Shown one piece after another: positions 41,760 through 50,500 of a stretch of 64,000 bases of DNA. How positions within the stretch are numbered: position 1 is the stretch's first letter; the number at the start of each line of letters is the position of its first letter. Source of the stretch: Bradyrhizobium sp. CER78. Lineage in GTDB: Bacteria; Pseudomonadota; Alphaproteobacteria; Rhizobiales; Xanthobacteraceae. The stretch is taken from the NCBI RefSeq assembly GCF_029846235.1, contig NZ_JARVWP010000009.1:124001-188000 (forward strand), read 5' to 3'. The notes under the pieces were generated by a model. It did not search any database. It was not told the DNA's origin and saw nothing but the letters and a program-made list of their open reading frames with translations. Both the position numbers and the translations under genes were made by a program.

Positions 41760-42874
41760 GCGACGATCTCAAGCTGCCGCGCGCCGCGCGGACCTTCGTC
41801 ACCTTTGCCGCGCTGCTGCGCGCCAACGGCTTTTCGGTCGCGCCGGAGCAGACGACGAGCTTCCTGGCTGCGATCGAACTGCTCGGACCACGGAGTCTCG
41901 AGCACATCCGCCAGGCCGGGCTCGCCACGCTGGCTCCGCCGCCGGAACGCCGCGCGACATTTGACCGGCTGTTCGACATCCATTTCCGCGGCGCTGATGC
42001 CATCGAACAGGCCGAGGGCGAGGACGAGGAGACTGTCCGCCTGCAGGAGGAAGGCCGCGGCGACGACGAGCCGCCGCTCGCCGACGAAGCCAATGAATCC
42101 GGCCTCGCGGCGGCGCGCGCCGAAGCGCTGGTCGAGCGCCGCTTTGCGCAAGTCCCGACCAGCGATCCGCTGCGCCAATTGTCGCGCGAAGCGGCACGGC
42201 GACTGCCGCGACGGCGTGGCCACCGGCGTCGGCGCGCACGCAGCGGCCCGTTCGCCGATCTGCGCCGCACGCTGCGTGACAGCGTCCGCAATGACGGCGA
42301 GGTGCTGCGGCTCGGGCGCATGCGCCGCCGCCAGCGCCCGCGCAAGATCCTGTTCCTGATCGACGTCTCCGGCTCGATGAAGGCGCGCACCGAAGAGAAC
42401 ATGCGGCTCGGGCATGCGCTGGTGCAGGCGGCCGGCAATGTCGAGGTGTTCACCTTCGGCACGCGGCTGACCCGCGTCACGTCTGCACTGCGGCTGAAGC
42501 GCCGCGAGCAGGCGCTGAATGCCGCGTCCTTCCTGGTCAGCGATTGGGACGGCGGCACAAGGATCGGCGATGCGCTGCAGGCGTTCCTCGCGGTACCGCG
42601 GTTCGGCGGATATGCCCGCGGCGCAGCTGTCGTGATCGTCTCCGATGGTCTCGAGCGCGGCGATCCGGCGGCGTTGCGCGATGCCGTTGCAAAGCTCTCG
42701 CGCTGGGCGTGGCGCGTGAGTTGGCTGACACCGCTCGCGACATCGCCCGGCTTCAAGCCGCAAACCGAGGCGCTGATCGCGATCCAGCGCTTTGTCGATG
42801 ATCTCGTGGACGGCGGATCGAGCGCGGCTGTTGTCGCGCATCTGCTGTCGCTCGGAACAAGGAGAGCTGCGTGA
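41756..42874 (+). CDS. CoxE-like von Willebrand factor A domain protein
   Basis: This 372-residue protein starts at GTG 41756, overlapping the ATPase stop. The N-terminal half resembles CoxE (TFVTFAALLRANGFSVAPEQ). The VWA domain follows, with a metal-ion-dependent adhesion site, Asp203-Val-Ser-Gly-Ser, in FLIDVSGSMKARTEENM. A basic stretch (RRRGHRRRRARSG-like, about residues 150-165) separates the two. It should act with the MoxR ATPase in cofactor maturation of the hydroxylase. It overlaps the next gene by four bases. Confidence 0.92.
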   Translation: MSDDLKLPRAARTFVTFAALLRANGFSVAPEQTTSFLAAIELLGPRSLEHIRQAGLATLAPPPERRATFDRLFDIHFRGADAIEQAEGEDEETVRLQEEGRGDDEPPLADEANESGLAAARAEALVERRFAQVPTSDPLRQLSREAARRLPRRRGHRRRRARSGPFADLRRTLRDSVRNDGEVLRLGRMRRRQRPRKILFLIDVSGSMKARTEENMRLGHALVQAAGNVEVFTFGTRLTRVTSALRLKRREQALNAASFLVSDWDGGTRIGDALQAFLAVPRFGGYARGAAVVIVSDGLERGDPAALRDAVAKLSRWAWRVSWLTPLATSPGFKPQTEALIAIQRFVDDLVDGGSSAAVVAHLLSLGTRRAA

Positions 42875-43761
42875 CTGGAATCGTCGACGGACACCATCAC
42901 ATCTGGCGTCAGGCCGATCTCGCCTGGCTGTCCGGCCCGATGCAGCCGCGCATCTTCGGCCCCTACGAGCCGATCCGCCGCGACTATCCGATCGAAGAAT
43001 ATCTCGACGACCTCAAGGGCAGCGGCGTCACCCGCTCGGTCTATGTCCAGACCAACTGGCCAAACGGCAAGTTCGAGGACGAGGCAGCCTGGGTGCAGCA
43101 GACGGCGGATCAGCACGGCTGGCCGCACGCCCTCGTCGCCTATGCCGATTTTTCCTCAGGCGACGTACGGCCGCAGCTGGACCGGTTGAAGCGTTACCCG
43201 CTGGTGCGCGGGGTGCGCATGCAGCTGCACTGGCACGAGAACCCGCTCTATCGCTTCGCGGCGCGGCCCGATCTCTGCACCGACCCGGTGATCCGGCGCA
43301 ACGTCGGCCACCTCGCCGACTATGGCTGGAGCTTTGACCTGCAGGTGTTCGCACCGCAGATGGCCGATGCCGCCGGGCTCGCCGAGGCCTGTCCCAATGT
43401 GACGTTCATCCTGCAACATGCCGGCATGCTGGAGGATCTGTCGCCGCAAGGGCGGGCCGCCTGGCGCGCCGGCATGGCACGCCTCGCACAGTGTCCCAAC
43501 GTGGTGTCGAAGCTGTCCGGGCTCGGCACGTTCATCCATCGCAACGATGCCGCGCATATCGCCGGCGTCATGACCGACACAGTCGCGATCTTCGGTGCGG
43601 ACCGCTGCCTGTTCGGCTCGAATTTTCCGATCGAGAAGCTGTGGACTAGCTACCGCGATCTGATCGACGCCTTCAAGGCAGCCGCCGAACGGCTCAGCCG
43701 CGAGCAGCGCGCCGCGATCTTCAGCACGACGGCGACGCGGGTCTATCGGCTGGAGCCATAG
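42871..43761 (+). CDS. TIM-barrel amidohydrolase (2-pyrone-4,6-dicarboxylate hydrolase/lactonase type)
   Basis: This 296-residue enzyme starts at GTG 42871 after GGAGAG. It opens with GIVDGHHHIWRQADLAWLSG, the metal-binding HxH of the COG3618-type amidohydrolases. It has FILQHAGMLEDL and FGSNFPIEKLWTSY near the end, where an Asp is usual (SNFP instead of SDFP). Relatives hydrolyse lactones such as 2-pyrone-4,6-dicarboxylate or fuconolactone. Here it could open a ring or lactone made after hydroxylation (inference). Confidence 0.88.
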   Translation: MTGIVDGHHHIWRQADLAWLSGPMQPRIFGPYEPIRRDYPIEEYLDDLKGSGVTRSVYVQTNWPNGKFEDEAAWVQQTADQHGWPHALVAYADFSSGDVRPQLDRLKRYPLVRGVRMQLHWHENPLYRFAARPDLCTDPVIRRNVGHLADYGWSFDLQVFAPQMADAAGLAEACPNVTFILQHAGMLEDLSPQGRAAWRAGMARLAQCPNVVSKLSGLGTFIHRNDAAHIAGVMTDTVAIFGADRCLFGSNFPIEKLWTSYRDLIDAFKAAAERLSREQRAAIFSTTATRVYRLEP

Positions 43762-43812
43762 CCGCGCCGCGAACGCGAACACAACAACGAACATGAATTT
43801 GGAGGGAGAGCG

Positions 43813-44661
43813 ATGCCGTTGGAGATCAAGATTCTGGACTATGGCGATATCGAGCTGGAATCGAGCTTCCTCGTGCTCGGGCACAATTGCGGCCGCACCC
43901 GCCGCGTGCTGACGCTCGGCTTCCTGATCCTCGGCGGACCCTACCCCGTGCTGGTCGACACCGGCTACCGCTCCAACCAGATCATGGAGACGCTCGGCAT
44001 GCGCGGCCTCCAGTTCCACGAGAACATGATCGAGAACCAGCTCGCTCGCCACGGCGTGCGGATGGGCGACGTCCGCTTCGTCTGCCATACCCATCTGCAC
44101 ATCGACCATGCCGGCAAGGACGACCTGTTCCCGATGAACACGACCGTCGTGCTGAACCGCAAGGAACTGGAGTACTCCGTCTCCGGCCTGATGCATCCGC
44201 AATATCCCGCGCCCGACATCAAGCACCTGATCGACCGCCTGCACACCAAGAGCGCGCTGCGCTTCCTCGACCTCGAGATCACCGGCCCGGTCGAGCTGAT
44301 GCCCGGCGTCTATTGCGATGCCGCCAACGCCCACACCGAAGGCTCGATGAACGTGCACGTCCATACCGCCGACGGGATCGCGACGATCTGCGGCGACGTG
44401 ATCTATGACTTCAACGACCAGATCGTCACGCCCTTCAACGAAATCCACGACGCCGAGCCGCGCACCACCGGCAATCACGGCACCAGCAAGCGTGCCGAGA
44501 AGGCCGCGATCAAGAAGCTGCTCTCCAGCTCGCGCTATCTGCTGCCAGTGCATGATCGTCCGGCCAAGATCGAGGGCGGCATGGTGGTCGGCCGCCTGCA
44601 TGACCAGGTGCCCGGGCCGGTCGTGCAGAGCCTGCCTCAGCGCAGCTGGTTCCCGGCATAA
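43813..44661 (+). CDS. Metallo-beta-lactamase-fold hydrolase, AHL-lactonase-like
   Basis: This 282-residue enzyme has the two-zinc motif HLHIDH (His94, His96, Asp98, His99), preceded by CHTH, then a distal His (VHDRP) and Asp (CGDVIYDFND). This group includes N-acyl-homoserine lactonases and other lactone hydrolases. A GGAGGGAGAG ribosome binding site lies before the ATG. In this cluster a catabolic lactonase is likelier than quorum quenching. Confidence 0.88.
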   Translation: MPLEIKILDYGDIELESSFLVLGHNCGRTRRVLTLGFLILGGPYPVLVDTGYRSNQIMETLGMRGLQFHENMIENQLARHGVRMGDVRFVCHTHLHIDHAGKDDLFPMNTTVVLNRKELEYSVSGLMHPQYPAPDIKHLIDRLHTKSALRFLDLEITGPVELMPGVYCDAANAHTEGSMNVHVHTADGIATICGDVIYDFNDQIVTPFNEIHDAEPRTTGNHGTSKRAEKAAIKKLLSSSRYLLPVHDRPAKIEGGMVVGRLHDQVPGPVVQSLPQRSWFPA

Positions 44662-44679
44662 CCGCGAAGGCCTGTCACG

Positions 44680-46251
44680 ATGACGCATGTCACGCTGCGC
44701 AGCGAATTCGAAGACCTGATCGACCCCTACGCACCGGTCGGCCAGGTCGGCACCGGCTTCGATTTCACCGAAGGGCCGATCTGGCACCCGGTCGATCACT
44801 TCCTGCTGTTCTCCGACATGCCCGGCGACGTGCGCCGGCGCTGGGATGCGCGGCGCGGCGTGGTCGAGGTCAAGCGCCCGTCGAACAAATGCAACGGCAT
44901 GACCTATGACGCGGACCTCAATCTGATCGTCTGCGAGCACGCGACATCCTCGCTGATCCGCGAACGGCCCGACGGGCGGCGCGAGGTTCTGGCCTCGCAT
45001 TACGAGAACCAGGAGCTCAACAGCCCGAACGACGTCTGCGTCCATTCCTCGGGCGCGATCTACTTCTCCGATCCCTGGTATGGCCGGATGCCGGTCTACG
45101 GCGTGGAGCGGCCGCGGCAGCTCGGCTTCCAGGGCGTCTATCGCGTGCCGCCGGGCGGCGGCGCGCCAAAGCTGCTGGTCGACCGCTATCTGTTCGAGCA
45201 GCCGAACGGGCTGTGCTTCTCGCCCGACGAGCGCATCCTCTATGTCAATGACACCGTGCAGGCGCTGATCCGCGCCTTCGACGTCGGCGCCGACGGCACG
45301 CTGACCAATCCGCGGGTATTCGCCTCCGGCATCCGCTCCGAGCTCGAACCCGGCCTGCCCGACGGCATGAAATGCGACCAGCGCGGCAATGTCTGGGTCA
45401 CCGCGCCCGGCGGCGTCTGGGTCTATTCGCCCGGCGGCGATCTGCTCGGCAAGGTCCGCCTGCCCGAGCTCGTCGCCAACCTCGCCTGGGGCGGCGCCGA
45501 TTTCCGCACGCTCTATCTGACCGCGACCCATTCGGTCTACGCGATCCCGACCAAGGTCGGGCCGCGCAACGAGCCCTATATGAGCGGCAAGCGCGCCGGC
45601 GCCGGCGCTGCATCATCCACGCCCGCGCCGAACCTCACCGCCGGCGAGATGCGGATCGATCCGCAACGCTGCGCGATGATCATCCAGGACATGCAGAACG
45701 ACGTCATCATGGACGGCGGCGCTTTCGCCGACTCCGGTGCCCCTGCGCATGCGCGCCAGCAGCATGTCGTCGATAATGTCCGCCGCGTGGCGGAGGCGGC
45801 GCGGGCGCGCGGCGTTGCCATCATCCATGTCTGGTTCGTGGTCGAGCCGGGCGCGCCGGGGGTGACCTTGAACGCGCCGCTGTTCGAGGGCCTGGTCGAC
45901 AGCAAGGCGATGGTGCGCGGCAGCTGGGGCGCGGCGCCGGTCTCCGGCCTCGAGCCGCGCCCGGGCGATTTCGTGGTCGAGAAGATGCGGATGAGCGCCT
46001 GGGAGGGCACGCGGCTCGAGACCATCCTGAAGGCGACCGGCCGCGACATGATCATCAACACCGGGGCCTGGACCAACATGTCGGTCGAGCACACCGCGCG
46101 AACCGGCGCCGACAAGGGCTATTTTATGATCGTGCCGGAGGATTGCTGCTCGACCATGAACGCCGACTGGCACAACGCCGCAATCAACTTCGCGCTGCAG
46201 AACGTCTCCGTCGTGACCAACGCCGACGCGGTCATCAAGGCGCTCGGCTGA
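44680..46251 (+). CDS. SMP-30/lactonase domain fused to an isochorismatase-like hydrolase with Ser in place of Cys
   Basis: This 523-residue protein is a fusion. Residues 15-300 form an SMP-30/gluconolactonase beta-propeller with metal residues Glu31 (FTEGPIW), Asn176 (EQPNGLCFSPD) and Asp228 (LPDGMKCD). After an Ala/Ser/Pro linker, residues about 325-523 form a cysteine-hydrolase/isochorismatase fold: Asp337 (IIQDMQND) and Lys435 (VVEKMRMSAW) are present. The nucleophile position, normally Cys, is Ser468 (TNMSVEHTART). Relatives with Cys cleave amides; those without it act differently, as isochorismatase does. Two hydrolytic steps may be channelled. Confidence 0.9.
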   Translation: MTHVTLRSEFEDLIDPYAPVGQVGTGFDFTEGPIWHPVDHFLLFSDMPGDVRRRWDARRGVVEVKRPSNKCNGMTYDADLNLIVCEHATSSLIRERPDGRREVLASHYENQELNSPNDVCVHSSGAIYFSDPWYGRMPVYGVERPRQLGFQGVYRVPPGGGAPKLLVDRYLFEQPNGLCFSPDERILYVNDTVQALIRAFDVGADGTLTNPRVFASGIRSELEPGLPDGMKCDQRGNVWVTAPGGVWVYSPGGDLLGKVRLPELVANLAWGGADFRTLYLTATHSVYAIPTKVGPRNEPYMSGKRAGAGAASSTPAPNLTAGEMRIDPQRCAMIIQDMQNDVIMDGGAFADSGAPAHARQQHVVDNVRRVAEAARARGVAIIHVWFVVEPGAPGVTLNAPLFEGLVDSKAMVRGSWGAAPVSGLEPRPGDFVVEKMRMSAWEGTRLETILKATGRDMIINTGAWTNMSVEHTARTGADKGYFMIVPEDCCSTMNADWHNAAINFALQNVSVVTNADAVIKALG

Positions 46252-46261
46252 GGGAGGCGCG

Positions 46262-46888
46262 GTGCCGAAGCTGCTGCATCTTGCCTGCTCTCCCCGCGCC
46301 GATTCGGAATCGGCGGCCGGCGCGCACGTCTTCGTGGAGAGCTTCCGCAAGGCCCGCCCGGACTGGGAGATCGACCCGATGAACCTGTGGCGCGAGCCGC
46401 TGCCGGAGTTCGAGGGGTATCTGCTCGAGGCCAAATATGCCCGGATCGGCGGCAAGGGCTTCACCAATTCGCAGCACGATGCTTTCGCGGTCGCCGAACG
46501 CCTCGCGCTGCGGCTGTCGCTGGCCGATCGCGTGCTGATCTCGACGCCGATGTGGAATTTTAGCATTCCTTACAAGCTTAAGCAGTGGCTGGACGTCATC
46601 ATCCAGCCAGGGCTGACCTTTCGCTTCGATCCGGCGCAGGGTTATCTGCCGCTGCTCAAGGACCGCCCGACGGTCGTGATCCTGGCGAGCGGCAGCGACT
46701 TCGTCACCGGCATGAACCGCGGCCGCATCGACATGGCAACGCCCTATCTGCGCGAGGTGCTGCGTTTCATCGGCATCAGCGACGTGCGCTTCCTGCCGAT
46801 CGGCCCGACCACCGGCCCCGCGGAGCCGATCCGCGCGGCCCGCGACGCGGCGCATCGCAGGCTCGCGGAGATGGCGGCGCGGTTTTGA
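46262..46888 (+). CDS. FMN-dependent NADH:azo/quinone oxidoreductase (AzoR-like)
   Basis: This 208-residue flavodoxin-fold protein starts at GTG 46262, right after GAGGCGC. LHLACSPRADSESAAGAHVF starts the phosphate loop, and STPMWNFSIPYKLKQWLDVI is the AzoR hallmark at the FMN ring. AzoR enzymes reduce quinones and azo compounds with NADH and may deal with quinones made during aromatic breakdown. It is the last gene of the run; repeat elements follow. Confidence 0.88.
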   Translation: MPKLLHLACSPRADSESAAGAHVFVESFRKARPDWEIDPMNLWREPLPEFEGYLLEAKYARIGGKGFTNSQHDAFAVAERLALRLSLADRVLISTPMWNFSIPYKLKQWLDVIIQPGLTFRFDPAQGYLPLLKDRPTVVILASGSDFVTGMNRGRIDMATPYLREVLRFIGISDVRFLPIGPTTGPAEPIRAARDAAHRRLAEMAARF

Positions 46889-46903
46889 ACGGTTAACACC
46901 GCC

Positions 46904-47025
46904 GTCGTCCTGGCGAAAGCCAGGACCCATAACCACCGCTTTCGGTGATGAGCGGGATCGCGGCCCCAGCATCACGCAACAATTGAGATTTGGGGTAATG
47001 GGTCCTGGCCTTCGCCAGGACGACG
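46904..47025. repeat. Inverted-repeat intergenic element, family B (copy 2)
   Basis: Ends are GTCGTCCTGGCGAAAGCCAG then GACCCATA, and the inverted GGGTCCTGGCCTTCGCCAGG then ACGAC. It resembles the element at 24307 in length, layout and the ACCCATAACCAC core. Confidence 0.85.
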
Positions 47026-47067
47026 ATGGGGATCGTTCGACTCAACGTGTCAAACAGCCTGTTCGGG

Positions 47068-47171
47068 GTCATCACCCGCGCATGCGGGTGATCCAGTATT
47101 CCAGAGGCAGCGGAGCTTGAACCGAGAAGCCGCGGCGTACTGGATCGCCCGGTCGAGCCGGGCGATGACAG
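47068..47171. repeat. Inverted-repeat intergenic element, family C
   Basis: Starts GTCATCACCCGCGCATGCGG then GTGATCCAGTA; ends TACTGGATCGCCCGGTCGAG then CCGGGCGATGAC. The arms GATCCAGTA and TACTGGATC are perfect complements. Only one copy of this family was seen in the window. Confidence 0.8.
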
Positions 47172-47382
47172 TGAGGATGACGACGCTGCGGCCACTCCGC
47201 TTGGCGAGAGGCGCTCACAAGACAATTTCGGATTATTAGAAGTGTATCCCTGATTTGCCCGACGTGTCAAGTTGCCTTGTCGAACGCCGGCAACCGCGAG
47301 CTCCTTTGCATGGGGTTGTTTTTCAAAATTTTGGCGGCGCGCACCCAGCGAGGAGTTCCTCCGCCGTCACCACCCCACGTTC

Positions 47383-48756
47383 CTAGGTTTCCGCCACAGG
47401 GAAGACGAGCCTGAACAACAATCCCGGTCCGTTGTCGAGCAGCTCGATCTTCGCGCCGTGCAGGCTGGCGACCGCGGCGACGAGGCTGAGGCCAAGGCCG
47501 TTGCCCGGCGTGTAGCGGCTCTGCTCGAGCCGATAGAAGCGCTTGAAGACGCGGTCGTGCTGGTCGGCCGGAATGCCCGGGCCGTCATCGGCAACCGAGA
47601 TCACCGGTCCGCCTTCGTCATCGTCGCAAGTCACGGTCACCCGTCCGCCCGGGCGGCCATGCTTGATGGCGTTGTCGACGAGATTGGCAATGGCGTCGAA
47701 CAACAGGTCGCGGTCCCCGGTGACCATCACCGCGGGATCGCCGGCAAGGTCGAGATGGGTGGTCACCTCCTCGGCCGCGGCATCGTACAGCTCGACCACC
47801 TCGCCCGCGATCTCGACGAGATTGACGGTGCGAAACGCGCCCTTGCGGGCCCGCGTCTCGATCTCGGAGATCCGCGTGATCGACGCGAACATCCCGAGCA
47901 CCGCGTCGAGATCGGCGATGGTGTCGCCGATCAGCGCCGCATCGCCGTCCGCGTTGCGTGGGGCGTGATAAGCCTTCTCCAGACGGCCGCGCATCCGGGT
48001 CAGCGGCGTGCGCAGGTCGTGGGCGATGTTTTCGCTGACCTGCTTGACGTCTCCCATCAGGGTCTGGATGCGATCCAGCATCAAATTGAGGTTCTCCGCG
48101 ACACGATCCCATTCGTCATGGCTGCCAAGGAGCGGGATGCGCTGGTCGAGGCCGGAGAGCATGATGGCGCGACTGGTCGCATTGATCGACTCGATCCGGC
48201 CGACCGTCCGCCGCGTGACCCCGATGCTGGCGGCCGCAGCCAGCACGATGATCAGCACGACGACGGCGATGCCCGCGGCCCGGATCTGCGTCATGAAGCC
48301 ATCGAGATCGCTGATGTCGCGGCCGACCAGCAACCGATCGCCGTTCGACAGGGTCTCCGTCACGACTCGCGCCAGCGAGGTTCCCGTGGAGAGCTGCGGC
48401 AGCGAGACCCGGAATTCGGTCCATCCCTGCCTGGCAGCCTCCGCCGGCCATTGCTTGAGATTCCCAGCGAACACCGCCGCGCCGGGGCCGGCCAACAGAT
48501 AGACATGGTCGGCAAAGGCCTTGTCCGCGATGCGTTGCGCGATCAACGCGGTCAAGCCATCGCGGCCGGACCGCGCATAGGCATCGTCGAGGCTTGCCTG
48601 CTCGGTCATGATCGCGCGGTCGGACCTGTCGCGCACGTAGGACAGCGTCGACCAGTAGACATAGGCGAAGATGGCGGACACGATCAGGCCGAAGACGCCG
48701 ATCGCGATCAAGGCCAGGCGGAACGTCGATGACCTGAGGGTCTTAGCCAGGAGCAC
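47383..48756 (-). CDS. Two-component sensor histidine kinase
   Basis: This 457-residue inner-membrane kinase has two transmembrane helices (about 12-34 and 160-180) around a small periplasmic domain, then HAMP, then dimerisation with His246 in SENIAHDLRTPL. The ATPase domain follows (NLVDNAIKHG; VADDGPGIP; GNGLGLSLVAAV). It starts at GTG 48756 and overlaps the response-regulator gene by 14 bases. The signal sensed is unknown. Confidence 0.92.
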   Translation of the reverse strand: MLLAKTLRSSTFRLALIAIGVFGLIVSAIFAYVYWSTLSYVRDRSDRAIMTEQASLDDAYARSGRDGLTALIAQRIADKAFADHVYLLAGPGAAVFAGNLKQWPAEAARQGWTEFRVSLPQLSTGTSLARVVTETLSNGDRLLVGRDISDLDGFMTQIRAAGIAVVVLIIVLAAAASIGVTRRTVGRIESINATSRAIMLSGLDQRIPLLGSHDEWDRVAENLNLMLDRIQTLMGDVKQVSENIAHDLRTPLTRMRGRLEKAYHAPRNADGDAALIGDTIADLDAVLGMFASITRISEIETRARKGAFRTVNLVEIAGEVVELYDAAAEEVTTHLDLAGDPAVMVTGDRDLLFDAIANLVDNAIKHGRPGGRVTVTCDDDEGGPVISVADDGPGIPADQHDRVFKRFYRLEQSRYTPGNGLGLSLVAAVASLHGAKIELLDNGPGLLFRLVFPVAET

Positions 48757-49435
48757 GGAGGCAGTACCCGATGCCGCGGATCGTGTGGATCAGCGGATAG
48801 GCTTGCTGGTCGTCGACCTTGCGGCGCACCCGTCCGACGTAGACGTCGATGATGTTGGTCGAGGGATCGAAGTGCAGATCCCACACGTGCTGCAGCAGCA
48901 TGGCGCGCGATACCACGCGGCCTTCGTTGCGCGCGAGATATTCGAGCAGCTGGAATTCCTTCGGCAGCAGCGGAATCTTGCGACCGCGGCGGCTCGCCGT
49001 CCGCGCGATCAGATCGACCGCGAGATCGCCGACCCGCAGGATGGTCTCCTTGGCAACGGTCTCGCTGCGGCGGCCGAGCGCCTCCAGGCGCGCCAGCAAC
49101 TCGACAAAGGAGAACGGCTTGACCAGATAGTCGTCACCGCCGGCGCGCAAGCCGCGCACGCGGTCATCGACCTCACCGAGCGCGCTGATGATCAGGAACG
49201 GCACTGCGATGCCGTCGTCGCGCATCTGACGCATCACCGTGATGCCATCGATATCGGGCAGCATGCGATCGATCGTGATCACGGCATAGTCGCGCGCCGC
49301 CCCCTGGCTCAGCGCCTCGCGGCCGTTCGCCGCCAGATCCACGTCGTAGCCGCAGGTGGTGAGTTCCTCGACGAGCTGACCCGCGGTCTCCGGATCGTCC
49401 TCGACGACGAGAATGCGGCGGTGAGCTCCGGTCAT
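48743..49435 (-). CDS. OmpR-family response regulator
   Basis: This 230-residue protein has a receiver domain (phospho-acceptor Asp56 in ITIDRMLPD, acidic pair VEDD at 11-14, Lys in YLVKPFSF) and a C-terminal OmpR/PhoB winged helix (LPKEFQLLEYLARNEGRVVS, ending HTIRGIGYCLRAPG). It is co-transcribed with the kinase. The Gly/His-rich protein gene just upstream on the same strand is a plausible target. Confidence 0.93.
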   Translation of the reverse strand: MTGAHRRILVVEDDPETAGQLVEELTTCGYDVDLAANGREALSQGAARDYAVITIDRMLPDIDGITVMRQMRDDGIAVPFLIISALGEVDDRVRGLRAGGDDYLVKPFSFVELLARLEALGRRSETVAKETILRVGDLAVDLIARTASRRGRKIPLLPKEFQLLEYLARNEGRVVSRAMLLQHVWDLHFDPSTNIIDVYVGRVRRKVDDQQAYPLIHTIRGIGYCLRAPG

Positions 49436-49563
49436 CTTCTTGAACTCTCCGAGTTCTCAACCCCTCCGAGCGCCCCGCGACGGTCGCCGCCAGACTATCC
49501 CATTCCGGGGCTGGATGGAACGTCTGGCGACGGCCGCGACAACGCGTGCGGATGGTTGGGCGA

Positions 49564-50070
49564 TCACCAATAGTCCCCGCACACATTGACCCATTGCAGC
49601 CCGTAGGACGTCCATACCCTGCGGTAACAGCCGTCGTAGTAATTGGCATAGACGTACGGCCCGCCAAAGAAGGCGAAGCGATGGAAGTGGTGGTGACGGA
49701 AGAAGCCGCCGTGATGGAAGAAGCGTCCGCCGTGGAATCCGGCGCCGGCAAACCGCGGCCCGAACGCCGGCGCACCGGCAAAGCGCGCGCCGCCGAAATG
49801 CCCGCCGGCAAAATGCCCGCCGCCGCCCATGGCGGCGAACGCCATGCCGCCACCATGCATACCGCCAAAGCCACCGCCGTGCATGCCGCCGAAGCCTCCG
49901 CCATGCATGCCGCCACCCATGGCGCCAGCAAAGCCACCACCGTGGCCGCCGCCACCACCGCCGCCATGCCCGCCACCACCGCCGCCGCCTCTGGCAAGGG
50001 CCGCGGGAGCGAGCGCAACGCTGACAGCGAGCGTCGCCGCCGTGAGACACGTGAGAAGCCTGTTCTTCAT
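49564..50070 (-). CDS. Gly/His-rich secreted protein
   Basis: This 168-residue protein has a signal peptide (MKNRLLTCLTAATLAVSVAL, cleaved near ALAR). A glycine-rich part with repeated GGMHGGGF follows, then a His-rich segment (FHHGGFFRHHHFHRFAFFGG) and a Tyr/Cys-containing end (YYDGCYRRVW, NVCGDYW). Such proteins are common in Bradyrhizobium and may bind metal ions or sit in the cell envelope. ATG 50070 with AGGAGG upstream is the start. Function unknown. Confidence 0.8.
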   Translation of the reverse strand: MKNRLLTCLTAATLAVSVALAPAALARGGGGGGGHGGGGGGGHGGGFAGAMGGGMHGGGFGGMHGGGFGGMHGGGMAFAAMGGGGHFAGGHFGGARFAGAPAFGPRFAGAGFHGGRFFHHGGFFRHHHFHRFAFFGGPYVYANYYDGCYRRVWTSYGLQWVNVCGDYW

Positions 50071-50500
50071 GAAATCCTCCCTGATTGGGACCGCGGCGAA
50101 CCTCGTATCGCCGCACACGAGCATGATCAGAAGACGCAAGCGCGAGCCCGACTTCAACTGACAAATGCGCCAGATTCTGACGCCGGATTTAGGATTGGCG
50201 AGCGCACCGGCATGCGCAGCAAATGACCGGATCGCGGGCCCCGACTACGTTGGCCGAGATCGACGGACATTTGGCTGGAATCAGCGGATAGCGCGCGTTG
50301 AATCGATCCCCGCGATTTCTTAATCGGGGACTCATCCAGAGACGACGCCGTCGTAGCGGGATCGCAGATCCGGTTCACAATTTGTCGATCACCGGGTCTC
50401 CCGTCGCGCCGGCCGTAACGCATCCGCGATGCAATCGTCTTTCACCCGGCTTCCCTCAGGACCGGGACGACGAGTGCTGACTTCCAGCAAGGAGCTTTCG
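50071..50500. other. Divergent intergenic region before the catalase gene
   Basis: This 430-base region separates the Gly/His-rich protein gene (minus) from catalase (plus) and holds both promoters. A hairpin CCCCGCGATTTCTTAATCGGGG lies near 50309-50330. Short open frames here overlap each other and lack family features. An AAGGAG ribosome binding site sits 8 bases before the catalase ATG. I did not find a certain OxyR site. Confidence 0.5.

Larger units (their letters stand above)
46889..47382. other. Intergenic region holding two repeat elements of different families
   Basis: This 494-base gap is convergent: the AzoR-like gene ends before it and the histidine kinase gene ends after it. It holds the family B element (46904-47025) and the family C element (47068-47171), back to back. 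The remaining 200 bases before the kinase 3' end show no gene. No clear intrinsic terminator apart from the repeat stems was seen. Confidence 0.6.

Noticed and set aside
36935..42874. Annotating the enzyme as CO dehydrogenase
   Set aside because: The CO-dehydrogenase active-site loop AYRCSFR is absent; the equivalent region reads PATAMRGFGV.
49829..49990. Tandem short repeats resembling an array
   Set aside because: They encode Gly-Gly-Met-His runs in the secreted protein; there are no uniform spacers, so this is not CRISPR.
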